The notes: generated by a model from the letters alone, not told the origin. Numbered from the stretch's first letter, positions 1-10,958 are shown. The stretch: 43,698 nt of DNA from Chara braunii (GCA_003427395.1 BFEA01000270.1:1077352-1121049), one strand, 5' to 3'. Numbers and translations: made by a program.

Positions 1-676
1 GCAGTGCGATGACATTTGTCTTCTTTGCCCGTCTTTCTTATGAAGTGCTTGACCGTGGCATTGTGGTACCAACTGGCTACTGAGCTGAACCAAGTGGTTG
101 CTAAGACGTTGTGCCAATTGGTCACCGAGCTGAAGCAAGTGATAACGAATCTGCACTCGCCAAGTGGTGCGAAGCTGCGCCACATGGTTCCGTGTGTGGT
201 GGTGTTGAGTGGGGAGCAAGTTGATCGTGAGTGTCGCTCCCGGAGTCGTATGAATGGATTTTTATGTCCAGAATTAAGTATAACACAAGGACAAGATCTG
301 TGTTAGGGTCTAAAAAAATTCCGGCCCGTTCCGCACGTGGCTGTTGCTGGGCGTGTTTCTCACCACACCCTGGTAGTCTCTTTCTTGTTCGCCGAAATTT
401 TCGAAAGGGAGGTGGGCATGTATGTTAGACGTGCATGTTTTCAGTTGATGACACCACACCCAGAGCTGCATCCGAGCCTCCAAGTTGGGGGAAAATGAGA
501 GGACCGCACACTATGTATGCAGTGTCAGCTCGGATTCTAGGAAGAATGTGAGAACAGAAGAGAGGTATCGGATTTACAAAGGTGGGAGGGGAAAAACGTG
601 TGTGCGGGGAAAATACCACTGCATTGAAGACGGTGGTGGTCTTAAAATCGCAAGTAATTACAAAACCTCCTTCCTG
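1..676. other. No recognised gene
   Basis: Short open frames occur in several phases, but none shows a recognisable domain, a consistent codon pattern or splice signals that join into a longer product. Coding sequence with introns cannot be excluded by eye. Confidence 0.4.
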
Positions 677-700
677 TTAAACCACCAGTATCCCAGGGGC
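677..700. repeat. Solitary TTAAACCACCAGTA transposon-end motif
   Basis: TTAAACCACCAGTA is the same terminal motif that bounds the elements at 942-1856 and 2103-2253, here facing right. No convincing partner end was found before the next element, so it may be a remnant end. Looser versions of the motif appear near 3490, 5677 and 5880. Confidence 0.45.
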
Positions 701-941
701 CAGGGGGGGCAAGGGCCACTCTGACGCAAATGCATATGGACCTGCCCGGCTCACCGATTCGGCCTCCGTGTTAACGCCTAGAAATGAGGCAGGTACCGGT
801 GGTGTTCACACTGGGCTGCAGAATGGCGCAGTGTCATCGGTCGAAAAGGCTGGTGGTGTGCGGTAAATTGTGCACCGAGGAAATTCAGATATGTTAGGGC
901 CGCACAAAAATCTCGTTGGAAAGGCTTGGGTCCACCCCCAG

Positions 942-1736
942 TTAAACCAGCCAGTACCTTTCCCGGATTCTTTTTCCCACCTCCCGCATATGCTCGGAGG
1001 TGCTCCCACAGGCTTGGCACAGCGTCGGGGCCAGGCTAACAACTGACTGCGAGCAAGAAAGAAAGAAAGAGAAAACAGAAAGGCGGAGTATCTGCCCACG
1101 ATGTTGCAAAAGAAACCAAAAAAAAAGAAAAGACAGTATCTTCCCAAGATTTAGCAAGTACAAAAATAAGAAAAGAAAAAAGCCAGTCCCCGCTCCAATA
1201 CCCACGAAATGCACAGAAGACAAAAAAACTAGGCGAAGAAGTGCTGGCCTGGTTTTTGGAACAGCGGGCCTTTTGTCATCGCTGACAGTCCGTCTCCGAA
1301 ATCCCTGTTGTACTGACAAAACGGGGCATCAATCCATGACTCACCAAATGAGCAAAATGAGGATGAATTTTCCCCTGCAACGTGGGAAGATACACCTGAT
1401 TTTTTTCATGTGTACTGACAAAACGGGGCATCAATCCATGACCTCACCAAATGAGCAAAATGAGGATGAATCTTCCCACACCTGATTTTTGTCATGTGCG
1501 CATCTAGCGAGTAGTGGAGCGGAGCCTTGCTCTATTACTCAGCATGTGCAAACATGCCCAAAAGAAAATATGGCGGTGCATCTTCCCATGTAGTAGTGGA
1601 AGAAGATTCATTCCCGTTTCGCTCATTTGGCAAGTAGTGGAGGGCTGCTGGCGATGAATGTGCCAAACAGTACCCTCATCCTGTTTTTTTTTTGGTTTTT
1701 TTTTTTCCTGTTCTTTTCGTCTTTTTGAACTTCCCT

Positions 1737-1767
<31 letters not shown>

Positions 1768-1856
1768 TCCTATTTCCCAGGCTCGCCCTCCCTCAGTGTC
1801 CGGCACTGGCCGTGGATTCATTCGGGAGGGGCAGTTGAAAGGTACTGGCGGTTTAA
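942..1856. mobile_element. TTAA-flanked foldback/MITE-like DNA element, 915 bp
   Basis: The left end reads TTAAACCAGCCAGTACCTTTC. The reverse complement of the right end reads TTTAAACCGCCAGTACCTTTC. The terminal inverted repeat is therefore about 17 bp with small differences, and TTAA lies at both edges (942-945 and 1853-1856). The interior is symmetric at larger scale: an A-rich left arm (about 1060-1240), a T-rich right arm (about 1680-1770), and the motif CCAAATGAGCAAAATGAGG present both directly and inverted. No transposase is visible, so this is a non-autonomous element. TTAA flanks suggest piggyBac-type targeting, but the terminal sequence is not a textbook piggyBac end, so the superfamily is open. 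Confidence 0.65.
1310..1495. repeat. Tandem duplication, about 101-bp period, two copies
   Basis: The segment starting GTACTGACAAAACGGGGCAT occurs near 1310 and again near 1411, followed in both by the same ATGAGCAAAATGAGGATGAA stretch. A diverged inverted copy lies at about 1600-1635. It lies inside the foldback element and makes up much of its subterminal repeat. Confidence 0.85.
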
Positions 1857-2102
1857 ACCTGCGGCACACGACCCGCGCATTGCTGAAAAAAATATCGTTG
1901 CCTGGTTGACCTTCTCGGGGCTTAGCGGAGGAGGCCTAGCAGTGCAACGGAGGAGGAAGTTTGTGAGCCGAAGGAAAAGGGGCAAATGGACTGGGAAGTT
2001 TCCCCTGGTGGTGCATCTGCGCATCGAGTCCAATCAGACTTGGCACAGGATTTTGTCTGTACGATTTACGTCCCAGATTTCCCTGAATTTGAAAGCAATC
2101 TC

Positions 2103-2253
2103 TTAAACCACCAGTACTCAGGCGACGCCTTAGCGTTAACGCTACGAGAATTTCGTTACCGGCGGGCCGTCGATAAATCGTATCAACAGCCCGCGCCGCT
2201 TTAAAAAAGGTGCGGCCGGCGCGGCGCGCAGTGCCCAAGTACTGGTGGTTTAA
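2103..2253. mobile_element. 151-bp MITE with the same TTAA/ACCACCAGTACT ends
   Basis: The left end is TTAAACCACCAGTACTCAGG. The reverse complement of the right end is TTAAACCACCAGTACTTGGG, so 18 of the first 20 bases match. TTAA is present at both edges (2103-2106, 2250-2253). The interior is GC-rich and far too short to code. The ends match the 942-1856 element, so both belong to one family. Confidence 0.72.
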
Positions 2254-2451
2254 ACTAAGGAGAGCAAAAAAAAAAAAACGAGGAGACAAGAGAAGAGGCA
2301 AAAGGGGACAAGAACAAGCACAAAGAAATGAGAACACCTACTGTTTTGACCAGGTGGGTGTAGGCAGCAGTGTGGAAAATCGTCTGCATCTGGCCCTCTA
2401 ATAAGCCCAGAGACAGATGGTGGTATGCTAGGAACAGCTTCAGTTGCACTT

Positions 2452-2568
2452 CTTTTCTTGGTTGCCTTTTTTTTTTTTTTTTTCTTGGTTGCCTTTTTTT
2501 TTTTTTTTTTTTCTTGGTTGCCTTTTTTTTGTCTTTTTTTTCTTGGTTGCCTTTTTTTTTTTTTTTTC
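2452..2568. repeat. T-rich minisatellite (TTCTTGGTTGCC plus poly-T), four copies
   Basis: TTCTTGGTTGCC is followed by a run of T residues and repeated four times with T runs of different length, once interrupted by a G. Confidence 0.85.
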
Positions 2569-2639
2569 CAACTGCGGTGATGATTATGCTCGTGGCATTA
2601 CACTCATGAACTGTTGAAATGCGTTCTCAGCTTTGAATC

Positions 2640-2985
2640 ATATGGTTACGATCCGGACGTCCGGACCGCAGTGCAGACGGTCTAGGTCTGGTGTCCGGTC
2701 CAGGGTGTCCGGATTCGTCCCGCCGTCCTCAACCCCCCGAAAAAATCCGTCTTTAAAAAAACTTGAAAAACGATATGTTGTGCAGCATTGCAGTACAATT
2801 TTTTTTTGGCCGAGGAGCATCTAGAAAACCGTAGACAAATCCAAGGAAAAATAATAATAACGTTTTTTTTAAATAAAAAAAGTTATTTTTTCAATCCGGA
2901 CAGTCTGGAGCAGTCCGGGTAGTCCAGGCACAGGTCTGGCCGGATGCCTGGACTGGTCCGGTGTCTGGGTCCGACGTAACCATGG
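2640..2985. mobile_element. hAT-like MITE, 346 bp, with 8-bp target duplication TTTGAATC
   Basis: TTTGAATC occurs immediately left (2632-2639) and immediately right (2986-2993). Just inside are inverted ends, ATATGGTTACG on the left and CGTAACCATGG on the right. They share ATGGTTACG, but the outermost two bases differ. The subterminal regions are dense in TCCGGAC/GTCCGG motifs, as expected for binding sites of a hAT transposase. No coding capacity. The terminal bases do not start with the usual CA, so the family assignment is provisional. Confidence 0.55.
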
Positions 2986-3024
2986 TTTGAATCCAGGTGC
3001 AATCAGAAAAACTTACCTGGTCTA

Positions 3025-3063
3025 TCCAGCAGCTCGAGATACGGCACACCTCGAGCTGCTGGA
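3025..3063. repeat. Perfect 14-bp hairpin
   Basis: The arms TCCAGCAGCTCGAG (3025-3038) and CTCGAGCTGCTGGA (3050-3063) are exact reverse complements around an 11-nt loop. The CTCGAG motif recurs just after, at about 3068-3074. No T run follows that would suggest a Pol III end. Confidence 0.9.
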
Positions 3064-3074
3064 CAGCCTCGAGT

Positions 3075-4296
3075 GTTTTATCTGATCACAGCTGAAGTCA
3101 ATAGTTTATGGGCGTGATGAGACTGACATGGGAATAATCATTGCAGGAGCTGGAAAAAAAAAGGAAACAAAAATAAAGTGTAGTACTAAACCGAGTGCCC
3201 TGCCACACTGTCACTTTCCTAAATGTATCAGACTGTGATCACGTACAACACGAGTAAAAGATGTCCTGGTGTGAGTTTTTTTTTTTTTTTCCGTTTTTTT
3301 TCCGTTTTTTTTTTTTTTTTTTGTCACGAGGGAAAGCTACTGCCGGCTGTATTCCATTTGTTGACCACAGGTACACAGCACAAAGGCGAGGACCGGTACC
3401 ACCACTGCTTTTCCATGCGGTGGCACCAGTCGCCTGCACGCTTGGCAAAATAGTAGATTTAGGTTCGTACATTTAGCATCGGGTGCGCTGGTGGTTTTAA
3501 ACCCCATGTCTCCCTGGCACTCTGAAATTTGAAGTACGACTGTAGGAGCATGGCCAGGAAGCAGAAAATGTTTGGGCCTACAAGCAAGGAGATTCAAGAA
3601 ATTTGTGAACTTCTGCTACCATAATTTCTTTTGCCATCTTAGTGTTTTTTTAACTTTTTTTTTTGGGGCGATGGGCATCACGAAAGGATGAGCACCAGAC
3701 CTATGGCCAGATTTTTAAAAGATTTTTTTGATGCGCAGATCTGTGCCTGGAAAATGTTTAAAGTTGGTGCACGAAATTGCTTTGTGTGATGCTCTACCCC
3801 CTCTCCCCCCCCTCCCCCCCCCCAATGACATTTCTCCTCCCCCCAAAGTTGGAATGCTCACAGCGTACCGCTTTTCAATATGTGGAGAGGAACACATGCC
3901 CTTCGGGTTTCACATATACATAGCACTGATGCTCTGACGAACTGAGACACGGGACCGGAAGCATGAAAATGGTAGAAGTGGTGATTTGGGGGATAATTTG
4001 CGCGAGCAATGAGAATGCCAGGTGGGTGGGGTTCCGCCACGGGCTGATGTTTCCCAGTGATCCTCTTTCGGAATGATGAGCTTGAGGCGTGCCGCTGGAA
4101 AAAACACTTGTCAACTTTTATTGTGTGCTCCTCTTTTCTCTTCCCCTTGCGTCTGTCTTTTACGGTTTCATTACGATGTACTTCCGTGCACATATCAGTA
4201 CTTGTTGTTGCTTGATTGTATGGATTATTGATCTGGAAGAAGTGTTAACTACTCAGCAACTACCCGGGTGCTACCTTGCTCGTAGATGGGGACTGT
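3075..4296. other. No recognised gene; homopolymer runs
   Basis: Contains poly-T tracts (about 3276-3322) and a C-rich stretch (about 3797-3842). No frame with a recognisable domain was found. Confidence 0.4.
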
Positions 4297-4432
4297 AGGC
4301 CTCTGAATTCAAATCCGGAGGCTGCGCGACACTGATGAAAATTGTTGATGGCGAACCGGCGGCCAGTTTTTCGGATGAGGCTCAACTTCCGACTTAGCGT
4401 CACAGTGAGAAAGGTAGTGGTCCATTTAACTC
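4297..4432. repeat. Dispersed repeat, copy 1 (related to 6184-6318)
   Basis: The stretch from GGCCTCTGAATTCA through TGATGAAAATTGTTGATGG to GAAAGGTAGTGGTCCATTTAA resembles 6184-6318 in the same order (GAATTCA, GGAGGCTG, ACT.ATGAAAATT, GAAAGGTAATGGTCCTTTAA). The TTAA-proximal end, read inward, resembles the ends of the TTAA family (TTAA...CCA..TACCTTTC). These may be right-hand ends of diverged family members. Confidence 0.55.
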
Positions 4433-4738
4433 AGCCCAGTTTTTTTTATGTTTTGTTCAAGTCAATTAGCCTCCATGGACTTTTGGACTCTTATAAGTGA
4501 CCAAAAAGGTCACTGACGCGGCAGAGTCGAGCTTTGGCTGCTTTCAATTCAGCAGGCTGACTACAGTTTGGTGCAAGGATGTCCTGGAAAAGGGCAGATC
4601 TAGCCCGCCGAATTTGGTGGCAGGCACTCCAAACAAACCACTACCAATGGTTTGACCTTTTTTTCTTGATTTTAAAGATGCTCACTTAGACACAAAGTAT
4701 ACAATGATAGAAAGCAGGAAAGGACATAGAGAGATGCG

Positions 4739-4742
<4 letters not shown>

Positions 4743-4769
<27 letters not shown>

Positions 4770-4897
4770 CAATTGATTGATTTTGACTAATTGATGGATG
4801 GATGCATAGATGGATTGATGGATGGACTGGGTGTGATTGATCAGTTGATTGATTGTGTCATCTCCCCAAAGAGTAGTAGCAGTAGAAGAAGAAGAAG

Positions 4898-4947
<50 letters not shown>

Positions 4948-5085
4948 CATGTGTGTCAATTGATTGATTGAGTAAATTGATGGATGGATGCATAGATGGA
5001 TTGAGTGGATGGACTGGGTGTGATTGATCAGTTGATTGATTGTGTCATCTCCCCGAAGAGTAGTAGCAGTAGAAGCAGAACAAGA
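4743..5085. repeat. Tandem duplication (about 187-bp period) with TG microsatellites
   Basis: Two units each start with a (TG)n run (4743-4769 and about 4899-4945). The TG run is followed by TCAATTGATTGATT, a GATGGATGGATGCATAGATG stretch, a GACTGGGTGTGATTGATCAG stretch and GAGTAGTAGCAGTAGAAG. Unit starts after the TG run are at 4769 and 4956. The second copy carries small indels. Confidence 0.9.
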
Positions 5086-5252
5086 TGAAGAAACAATGAA
5101 ACGGAGCATGAAACGAGCTGTGCATCTCAAACTAATCAAAATCGTGAAGCAGGCCAATCATTAGGCAGTCGAATCACGGAGGAAACAAATCAACGCAGAA
5201 GGAGGAGGAGGGTTGGGGAGGGGGTAATGATGGCTGTGATATTTTACATTCT

Positions 5253-5669
5253 TCAGGCTGTGACAGCGCTGGGTAAGCGGAAGATGACCAGGTGCCAATC
5301 GACCTCAATCTTTGCTAGTTGAACCAACATGGACAAAGGGGTCGGTCCGATCACACCGGATGACGTGACTGGGGGCTGTTGGATTCCCTTCATCGATGGA
5401 GGTGATTGGGATTGGGTGGCCCCTGAGGTAGGAGGGAGCGGCGTGTATGCGCCTCTGTGCACTGATCTGCAAACAAACTGCGAACAAATAGGACACCGCG
5501 TGACAGTCCTCGCAATATATTTACAGACGCAAAACATTCCTCCAGGAAATGTGTGCAACAGACGGTGCATCGGCATCGTGAAAAACGAAGGTACACAAGA
5601 AACTACAAAACAAACGAACAGGCATTGAAGAAGAGCAAGACCATTGTAGAGCAGGTGCCGAACATCCAT
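5253..5669 (-). other. Unassigned open frame, 138 codons; function not recognised
   Basis: A minus-strand frame of 138 codons with a Cys/Phe/Val-rich N-terminal part that could form one hydrophobic segment (about residues 10-32). A plus-strand frame of 99 codons (5329-5628) overlaps most of it, so at most one can be real. Neither shows a domain I recognise, and there is no neighbouring gene to support it. I treat both as unproven. Listed only because it is the longest frame in 3.1-7.5 kb. Confidence 0.15.
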
Positions 5670-5940
5670 GCGCCACTGCTAAACCAGTGGTGCAAAAACT
5701 TGCTCTGCTGGTACCAGACCAGATTTTGAACCAAGTAAGAAAGAGGTTGTGGACCTGAAAAAAAGTGGCCCTCACTGGTGCCTTGAACCATGTTCTTTTT
5801 GGTACTGCTGTCCTTCAGGGTCGGCAGACCATGCAGCGTTTGGCTTGGCTGCACGGGGAAATAAAGGTTGGGAAGTACTGGTGGTTTATGGTACGGAGAT
5901 TGAACACTCTCAATCTACGCCCCTGATTTTTCCACGGTGA

Positions 5941-6010
5941 AAAAAAAAAAAAAAAAAGCCAAAGACTGTGCACTCAGATTTTTTGGGGAGGCCCCCCCCC
6001 CCCCCCCCCC
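5941..6010. repeat. Homopolymer tracts (A run, C run)
   Basis: An A run at about 5941-5957 and a C run at about 5993-6010. Confidence 0.85.
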
Positions 6011-6183
6011 TCTCCCTTGGCTGGTACCTTGACCGCCCGACAACTGGTTGCAGGTGTGTGGCGATGCATTTTTTGAAAGCCTGGTTCAGTGGCGGGTTGA
6101 AGGAGAGTAGCCTAATCCGATTTCTTGTTTTCATTTTTATCTTTCAGAGTGACCCTCAGCAAAACCACCTTTATCTTTCTTAA

Positions 6184-6318
6184 ACACGGGCCGTGGCCCA
6201 CAGAATTCACATTCGGAGGCTGGGCGGCACTAATGAAAATTATCAACGGCGGCGCAGCGGTGATGTTTTTGGAGTAGATTATTTTTACAACTTTTTTGCG
6301 TCATAACTGGAAAGGTAA
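6184..6318. repeat. Dispersed repeat, copy 2 (related to 4297-4432)
   Basis: Same order of motifs as 4297-4432, ending in GAAAGGTAATGGTCCTTTAA. The two are direct, diverged copies about 1.9 kb apart. Confidence 0.55.
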
Positions 6319-6726
6319 TGGTCCTTTAACACAGAAACTCCTTTTCTGTTTTTTTTTGGGAAAGCATCTCTTGTGGGTGGTAGCGGTGTTGCAATCACCG
6401 CTAGCACCCCAAGAGAGACTCGAGGTACTGGTGGGGAGTATCACCTGGTGGAGAACAGGTCAACCGTCCCATATACACAGTTTTATGAGATTGTCTGAGG
6501 AATATAAGATTGGGCCTGCCAGCATTGACTGAGCATCCATAATGAGGATAATCGTCCCTCCAACGGAGGTACAGGGGCTGCCTCTTCTGCGGAATCTGCC
6601 CTGCTGCTCGGGCGCCTCGAATATTGAAATCTTGATACAATAATTCTCCATAATAATAAATTGAGTGAAGAGTTAAACTGATAGACCGTAGTAAAACGTT
6701 CTATTCAGCCGTAACAAGTGCTCTCC

Positions 6727-6760
6727 GAACCGTGCGAGATGGTCNCCCATCACACGGCTC
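6727..6760 (-). ncRNA. Group II intron domain V (fragment of an organelle-type intron)
   Basis: Read on the minus strand this 34-nt segment has every feature of group II intron domain V. A 9-bp lower helix pairs GAGCCGTGT with GCACGGTTC (G-U pairs included) and carries the catalytic AGC triad at its positions 2-4. There is a 2-nt bulge TC on the 3' side, a 5-bp upper helix GATGG/CCATC, and a GNGA tetraloop. Length and helix order match the family standard. The single ambiguous base of the window (6745) is the variable second base of this GNRA loop. Domain VI and the 3' splice site would lie at lower coordinates, about 6680-6726, but I could not fold them with confidence. No maturase frame is visible upstream (6761-7300). 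Such introns live in plant mitochondria and chloroplasts, so in this transposon-rich context it is probably a nuclear copy of organelle DNA. The host gene was not identified. Confidence 0.88.
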
Positions 6761-7376
6761 TCCAACCTGAGTAACCTTTGTGGCGTGCCTGACACAGTGG
6801 AATTTGCTTACGCTGTGCTTAAATAAGAGTTGACCATCGTTCTCTTAAGATAAGAAAGGCCCCCGACCCCTTTTTGTGCAGTTGGAATGTTGAATTACCA
6901 GGCCTATGCCCTGGATTGACTGACCATATTTTCTGACAGGTCACTCCCGCTGCCTTTTCACCCCATTACAGGGTGCCTGTGCCGCTGTCCGTCGTTCGGG
7001 GGGAGGGGGAAAGGGATGTTAAGGTTGGAGGCTGATGTATCAGTCCAGCTCATACCACTGTCTGTCAACCATAGAGAAAGGAGTCAGCACGGGGGGGGGG
7101 CGGGGGGGGGGTTCCCGGGTTGAGGGGGTGAGATAGAAGGTGTCGGGAAGAGCGGAGGGTGGTCTCATTCAAATTGTGGCATCTATTTCAGTCCTGCTCC
7201 TAAAAAAAAGTCTATAATCCCTTCTCAGTTCTCCCTGCCCCTCCTCCTGTTCCCGATTCCACTGTTGCCATCCAACCCCCTGTCTCCCCTCCCAGCCAGT
7301 TGTTGCAGAACTGTTGATCTTTGTTTGGATCTCATGCTTAGTGTAAAAATGCAGTTTTGCGCTTTGTTTCTTTCCA
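6761..7376. other. Possible upstream part of the group II intron fragment, then G-rich DNA
   Basis: About 6761-6960 could be the adjoining intron domains but gives no motif I can verify. A G-rich tract lies at about 7091-7110. No gene recognised. Confidence 0.3.
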
Positions 7377-7546
7377 ATGCTCTCTGTCCGTTTGGATTTG
7401 GTCCTGGATCAGGTTTGTGAACTCTGGCCGCTCAATTCTTGCTCCTTCATTTCCACGGTACACCTGCGCCTCCAGATAGCCCACTGCACCGCCCTCTGTT
7501 CTATTTCAAACAGGTTGGATGTGAAGGTGCAGGGTGGGTCTGGGTG
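7377..7546 (-). pseudogene. Decayed minus-strand frame (left flank of the alpha element)
   Basis: Read on the minus strand from the insertion point of alpha, this stretch gives a protein-like reading including FEIEQRAVQWAIWRRR. It could be the downstream half of the broken frame at 38565-39354 on the other side of alpha, with the two halves now about 31 kb apart. Joining them at the CCGG duplication needs a frame change, so the gene was already decayed or has decayed since. No domain recognised. Confidence 0.35.
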
Positions 7547-7550
7547 CCGG
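7547..7550. repeat. Left target-site duplication of alpha (CCGG)
   Basis: CCGG directly precedes the LTR terminus TGTCGACC. The same four bases follow the other LTR terminus at 38565-38568. Element B also shows a 4-bp duplication. Confidence 0.65.
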
Positions 7551-8424
7551 TGTCGACCGGTAGATGGGTTCTGCCAGCACGTCAAATCAACCCTTCAATT
7601 CACCCCGCGTCTGTCACCCACGGCAGGGTTGTTCGCGGCGCCTGTAACCTGTAGAAAAATCAACTTACTTAGTCTCATAAAAACAAGATAACCTCACTAA
7701 CTAGACTGGTAGCAACAGAAGTCGAAATCAAATTGTAGGAAGAAATAGAATGAGCATTTTCATCTAGTCCAAAATAATAGGGTGAGACACTGCAACCAGC
7801 CCCAGAAATGCGTCCAATGTCCATCGTACGCCTGATCCCTCGGTCTATATAGGATGCCGTCGGAAGCGGGCCGGTCGGCCTACTAGAACTCTCCAAGTTT
7901 GATGTGACATCCCCGGCCCATTAGGGCCAAAGCTCAAGTTCCAATTCAACCATCTCTTTTGATGCTTGGACGATAAGCCCCCCGTCAGGTCCTCCCAATA
8001 AAATAAGCCTCAGTCACGACCCAACCAAACGTAATCAAGTCCTTGTGCGGAACAAGTCACGGTCCTGGTCCAGCCAAAAATGGATTAAAGCCTACGTTGG
8101 GTCCTCACGCGGAACGAGTCCCAGTTTGGTCCAATCGGGTACAGATAAAATCCTCACTCTGTCCTCGCGTGTAACAAGTCGCGGCTCCGGTCCGATTGTG
8201 AAAAAGGGTGCCCCAGTCCAGTTCACGTAAATTTCGGTTCCGGTTCGATTATGCCTGAAAATAGTACGTCCCTCACGCGGAATTTGGTCCCAATCTCAAT
8301 CCGTTCGAGGAAAAGAACTGGTCATTCCTGCGAGAGGGGTTTTCCCACGCCTGAATCCTTTTTGTCATGAAAAACCTGCGTAGTCGCCCAAACCGTGTAG
8401 GCGCGCGGTCAATTCCGTTCCTGG

Positions 8425-8665
8425 TGCCGATCCCGTCCTCGACCCTGATCGCAGTCCCGAATCCAATCTTGATTTTGATCCTGGTCCCGATCTTGACCCC
8501 AATCCCAATCCTAATCCTGGTCTCCATCCCGATCCTGATCCTGGTCTCAATCCCGATCTTCATCTTGATCCCGGTCTAAAATTCTTGATCCTGGACTCAG
8601 TTAGATCCTGATCCTGGTCCCAATCCCGATCCTGATCCTGGTCCAAATCTCGATCATGACGATTG
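8425..8665. repeat. Degenerate hexamer array (GATCCTG/GATCCCG type)
   Basis: ATCCTG, ATCCCG and ATCTTG units recur in phase. This gives an artificial plus-strand frame rich in Ile-Leu-Pro-Val and a minus-strand frame rich in Arg-Ile-Gly. Part of the LTR. Confidence 0.8.
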
Positions 8666-8699
8666 CGTTGGTCGCACTGATGATGATAATGAAGATGTT

Positions 8700-10060
8700 C
8701 TGGGTCGGTGTACGGCTGGGCGCGCACGTGCGTGGGGTTCCGTCCGCTTGCCATGTGGCCTCGAGCGGCTGAGCGAGGCTTTCCCAGTTGTCGTGCAGGT
8801 GTGTGTGAGTGTCCACGTGGTGGCTTTTCCGGATATGCGCAGGTTGCAAGCGGCTGCGCGCCCGTGCGCGCGGCCTCCCCCTATACTTGCGCTGATTGCG
8901 CGCAGTCGCGTGGATCGGCGGCAGCTGCTGTGTGGTTCGATGGACAACCGCTCACACGGGCGCGTAGCCTCGCAACTCCTTGCGGGAGCGGGGAAATCCT
9001 GCATGCACGGGCTCGCAACCCCGTGCAACCGCGTGAATCGACAGGCAGCCACACAACCGCTCAGCTGCGCGCTCAAGCAAGGGGAGTGCCACGCCCACGG
9101 ACACCCAGCCGAGCGGAGCCCACGGGCGCACAGCAGTGCACGCTCGTGCGTGTGGCACTCCCATGGGTGGTGTTGTGCGGCTGCGCGCTCATGGGCATTG
9201 TGCGGCTGTCCGTGCGCGTGACACTCCCCCTGCTTGCGCGCGGAGTTCAGTGGCTGCGCGGCTGGCCTGTCAATCCACGCGGCTGCACGGCGTTGTGCGC
9301 GTGGCATTTCCCCGCTCGTGCGTGGAGCTGTCCGACTGCGCGCTCGTGCGAGTGGCTGTTCATCGGTCCACGGGGTTGTGCGGCTGTCCGCCGATCCACG
9401 CGGCTGTATTGGGTTGCGCGTCCATGCACACAACATTTCCCCGCTTGCACGGGGAGTTAAGCGGATGCGCGCGCGTGTGCACGGCTGTCCGTCATTCCTC
9501 GCGGCTGCCCGCGGCGCTCTCCCACTTCGGCGCATAGCTGCGCGGCTGCGCGCCCGTGGGCGCGGCTGTCTCCAAGTATCTGCGTTGATGATGCGTTGTA
9601 GCGCGGTCATGCGCGCAGACCCCCGCGCTTGCATGCGATAGTTCGCAGCCGCACGCCCATGCGTGCGTCTGCCCGCTGATATGCGCAGCTGCACGTCCAT
9701 GCGTGTGCCACCCCCCCCCCCCCCATCTTATCAACGAGTGTGTGCCTGTGCGCCTTGCTCCCTGCTGATCTGTGCGATTGTGCGCGTCTGCGCGCTCGTA
9801 CGCCCGACTTCCCACTGGTCCGCGCAACTGTCTACGCGTGCGCGCCCGTGCGCCCGGCTTCCCGCTAGTCTGTGCAATTGTGCGTGTGGCCACAGTCGTG
9901 CACTCGACTTCCTGCTAGTTCATGCAACTATGCACTTGTGCGCGCTCGTGCGTCCATGCGTGTGTGCAACTGGCACCCGCTGGTCGTTCGGCTGTGCACG
10001 TGTGCATGCCCATGCGCCAGTGCGCTCATGTACTTGTATATACGCTCGTTCTTATGCGTG
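8700..10060. repeat. GC-rich degenerate minisatellite in the LTR
   Basis: Variants of CGCGCCCGTGCGCGCGGCTG recur for about 1.35 kb with few stop codons in any phase. The long overlapping frames here on both strands (for example 8654-9700 minus and 8708-9460 plus) are low-complexity Arg/Ala/His or Cys/Arg/Ala strings, not proteins. Confidence 0.8.
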
Positions 10061-10958
10061 CATGTTGATGTGAGTGCATACTCAAGTGCTTCTCTCACCA
10101 ACTCACCTCCTTCACTCTTGAGTGTTTCTCGATCGTTTCACCGATTCTTGCGCAACTTCCTGTCTTGATTGGTCACATCCTTTCACGTGCAAAAAGTACC
10201 TGCTCGCCAGTAAGTGCTCCTCCTCCTCTCTCGCTCCTCCAGCGTACAAAGGCTAGCACACCTTATATGCTAGCAAGTGCGCCAAACCCAAGTGTCCAGT
10301 TATTGGGCCCAGCTGGGCTCGAAAAGTTTCTCGGGCCCAACAAGGCGTGGGCCACAACACTTTGATGCCTTGAAACCTCGAAGGCTGTCGGGAGATTTGC
10401 AGTGCCCCAGTACGGAGGCTGCGCCGGAGCCTTTGGGCCCCGAAAAGTCACGTAGTCGCACCAAGCAGGCCATAGTGTCGGTTGTCGAGTAGTTTACAAC
10501 GCCCTGGTACTGAGGTGGTGCCCAAGCCTAGGTTCGAGTGTGTTTTCAGTCCCAAAGGTCCAACCAGGCCCGACTGTTGGGAATTGGGAGATCAATACTG
10601 ATCCTTCTTTTCCAAGCCTATTTTTTTGTTCAATACCCGCAGTCTGCCCGAATAAATGTCTTATAGCCCCGATAGTCGAAAGGCTTGATTAAATTTTGAT
10701 TATTTCTCTCCGAGGTCCGCAAATCCGTACCGTTTGGCCGTTCGTCGGTCGTCACTATTTTCCCTGCTTTTTGACCATCCGTTAATCGTCCCTGGCCGCC
10801 GTTCCTTCACTTTACCCAAACACATATCGAAGGAGCCAGAATACCCTTTGTGTCTCTCGCTAGCCGTAGGGTATGACGTGTTTTTTTTTTCTCTTCTTTC
10901 CATCGCTCGCTTAACGCCTCCGAAGATTTTTTCTTATTGTATAATTTTATAATTTCCT

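Noticed and set aside
4858-5157. 99-codon minus-strand frame with a His-Thr run
   Set aside because: The run is the translated TG microsatellite.
8654-9700. 348-codon minus-strand frame (and 250-codon plus-strand frame at 8708-9460)
   Set aside because: Open in several phases on both strands because the GC-rich LTR minisatellite has few stops. Composition is Arg/Ala/His or Cys/Arg/Ala low complexity.
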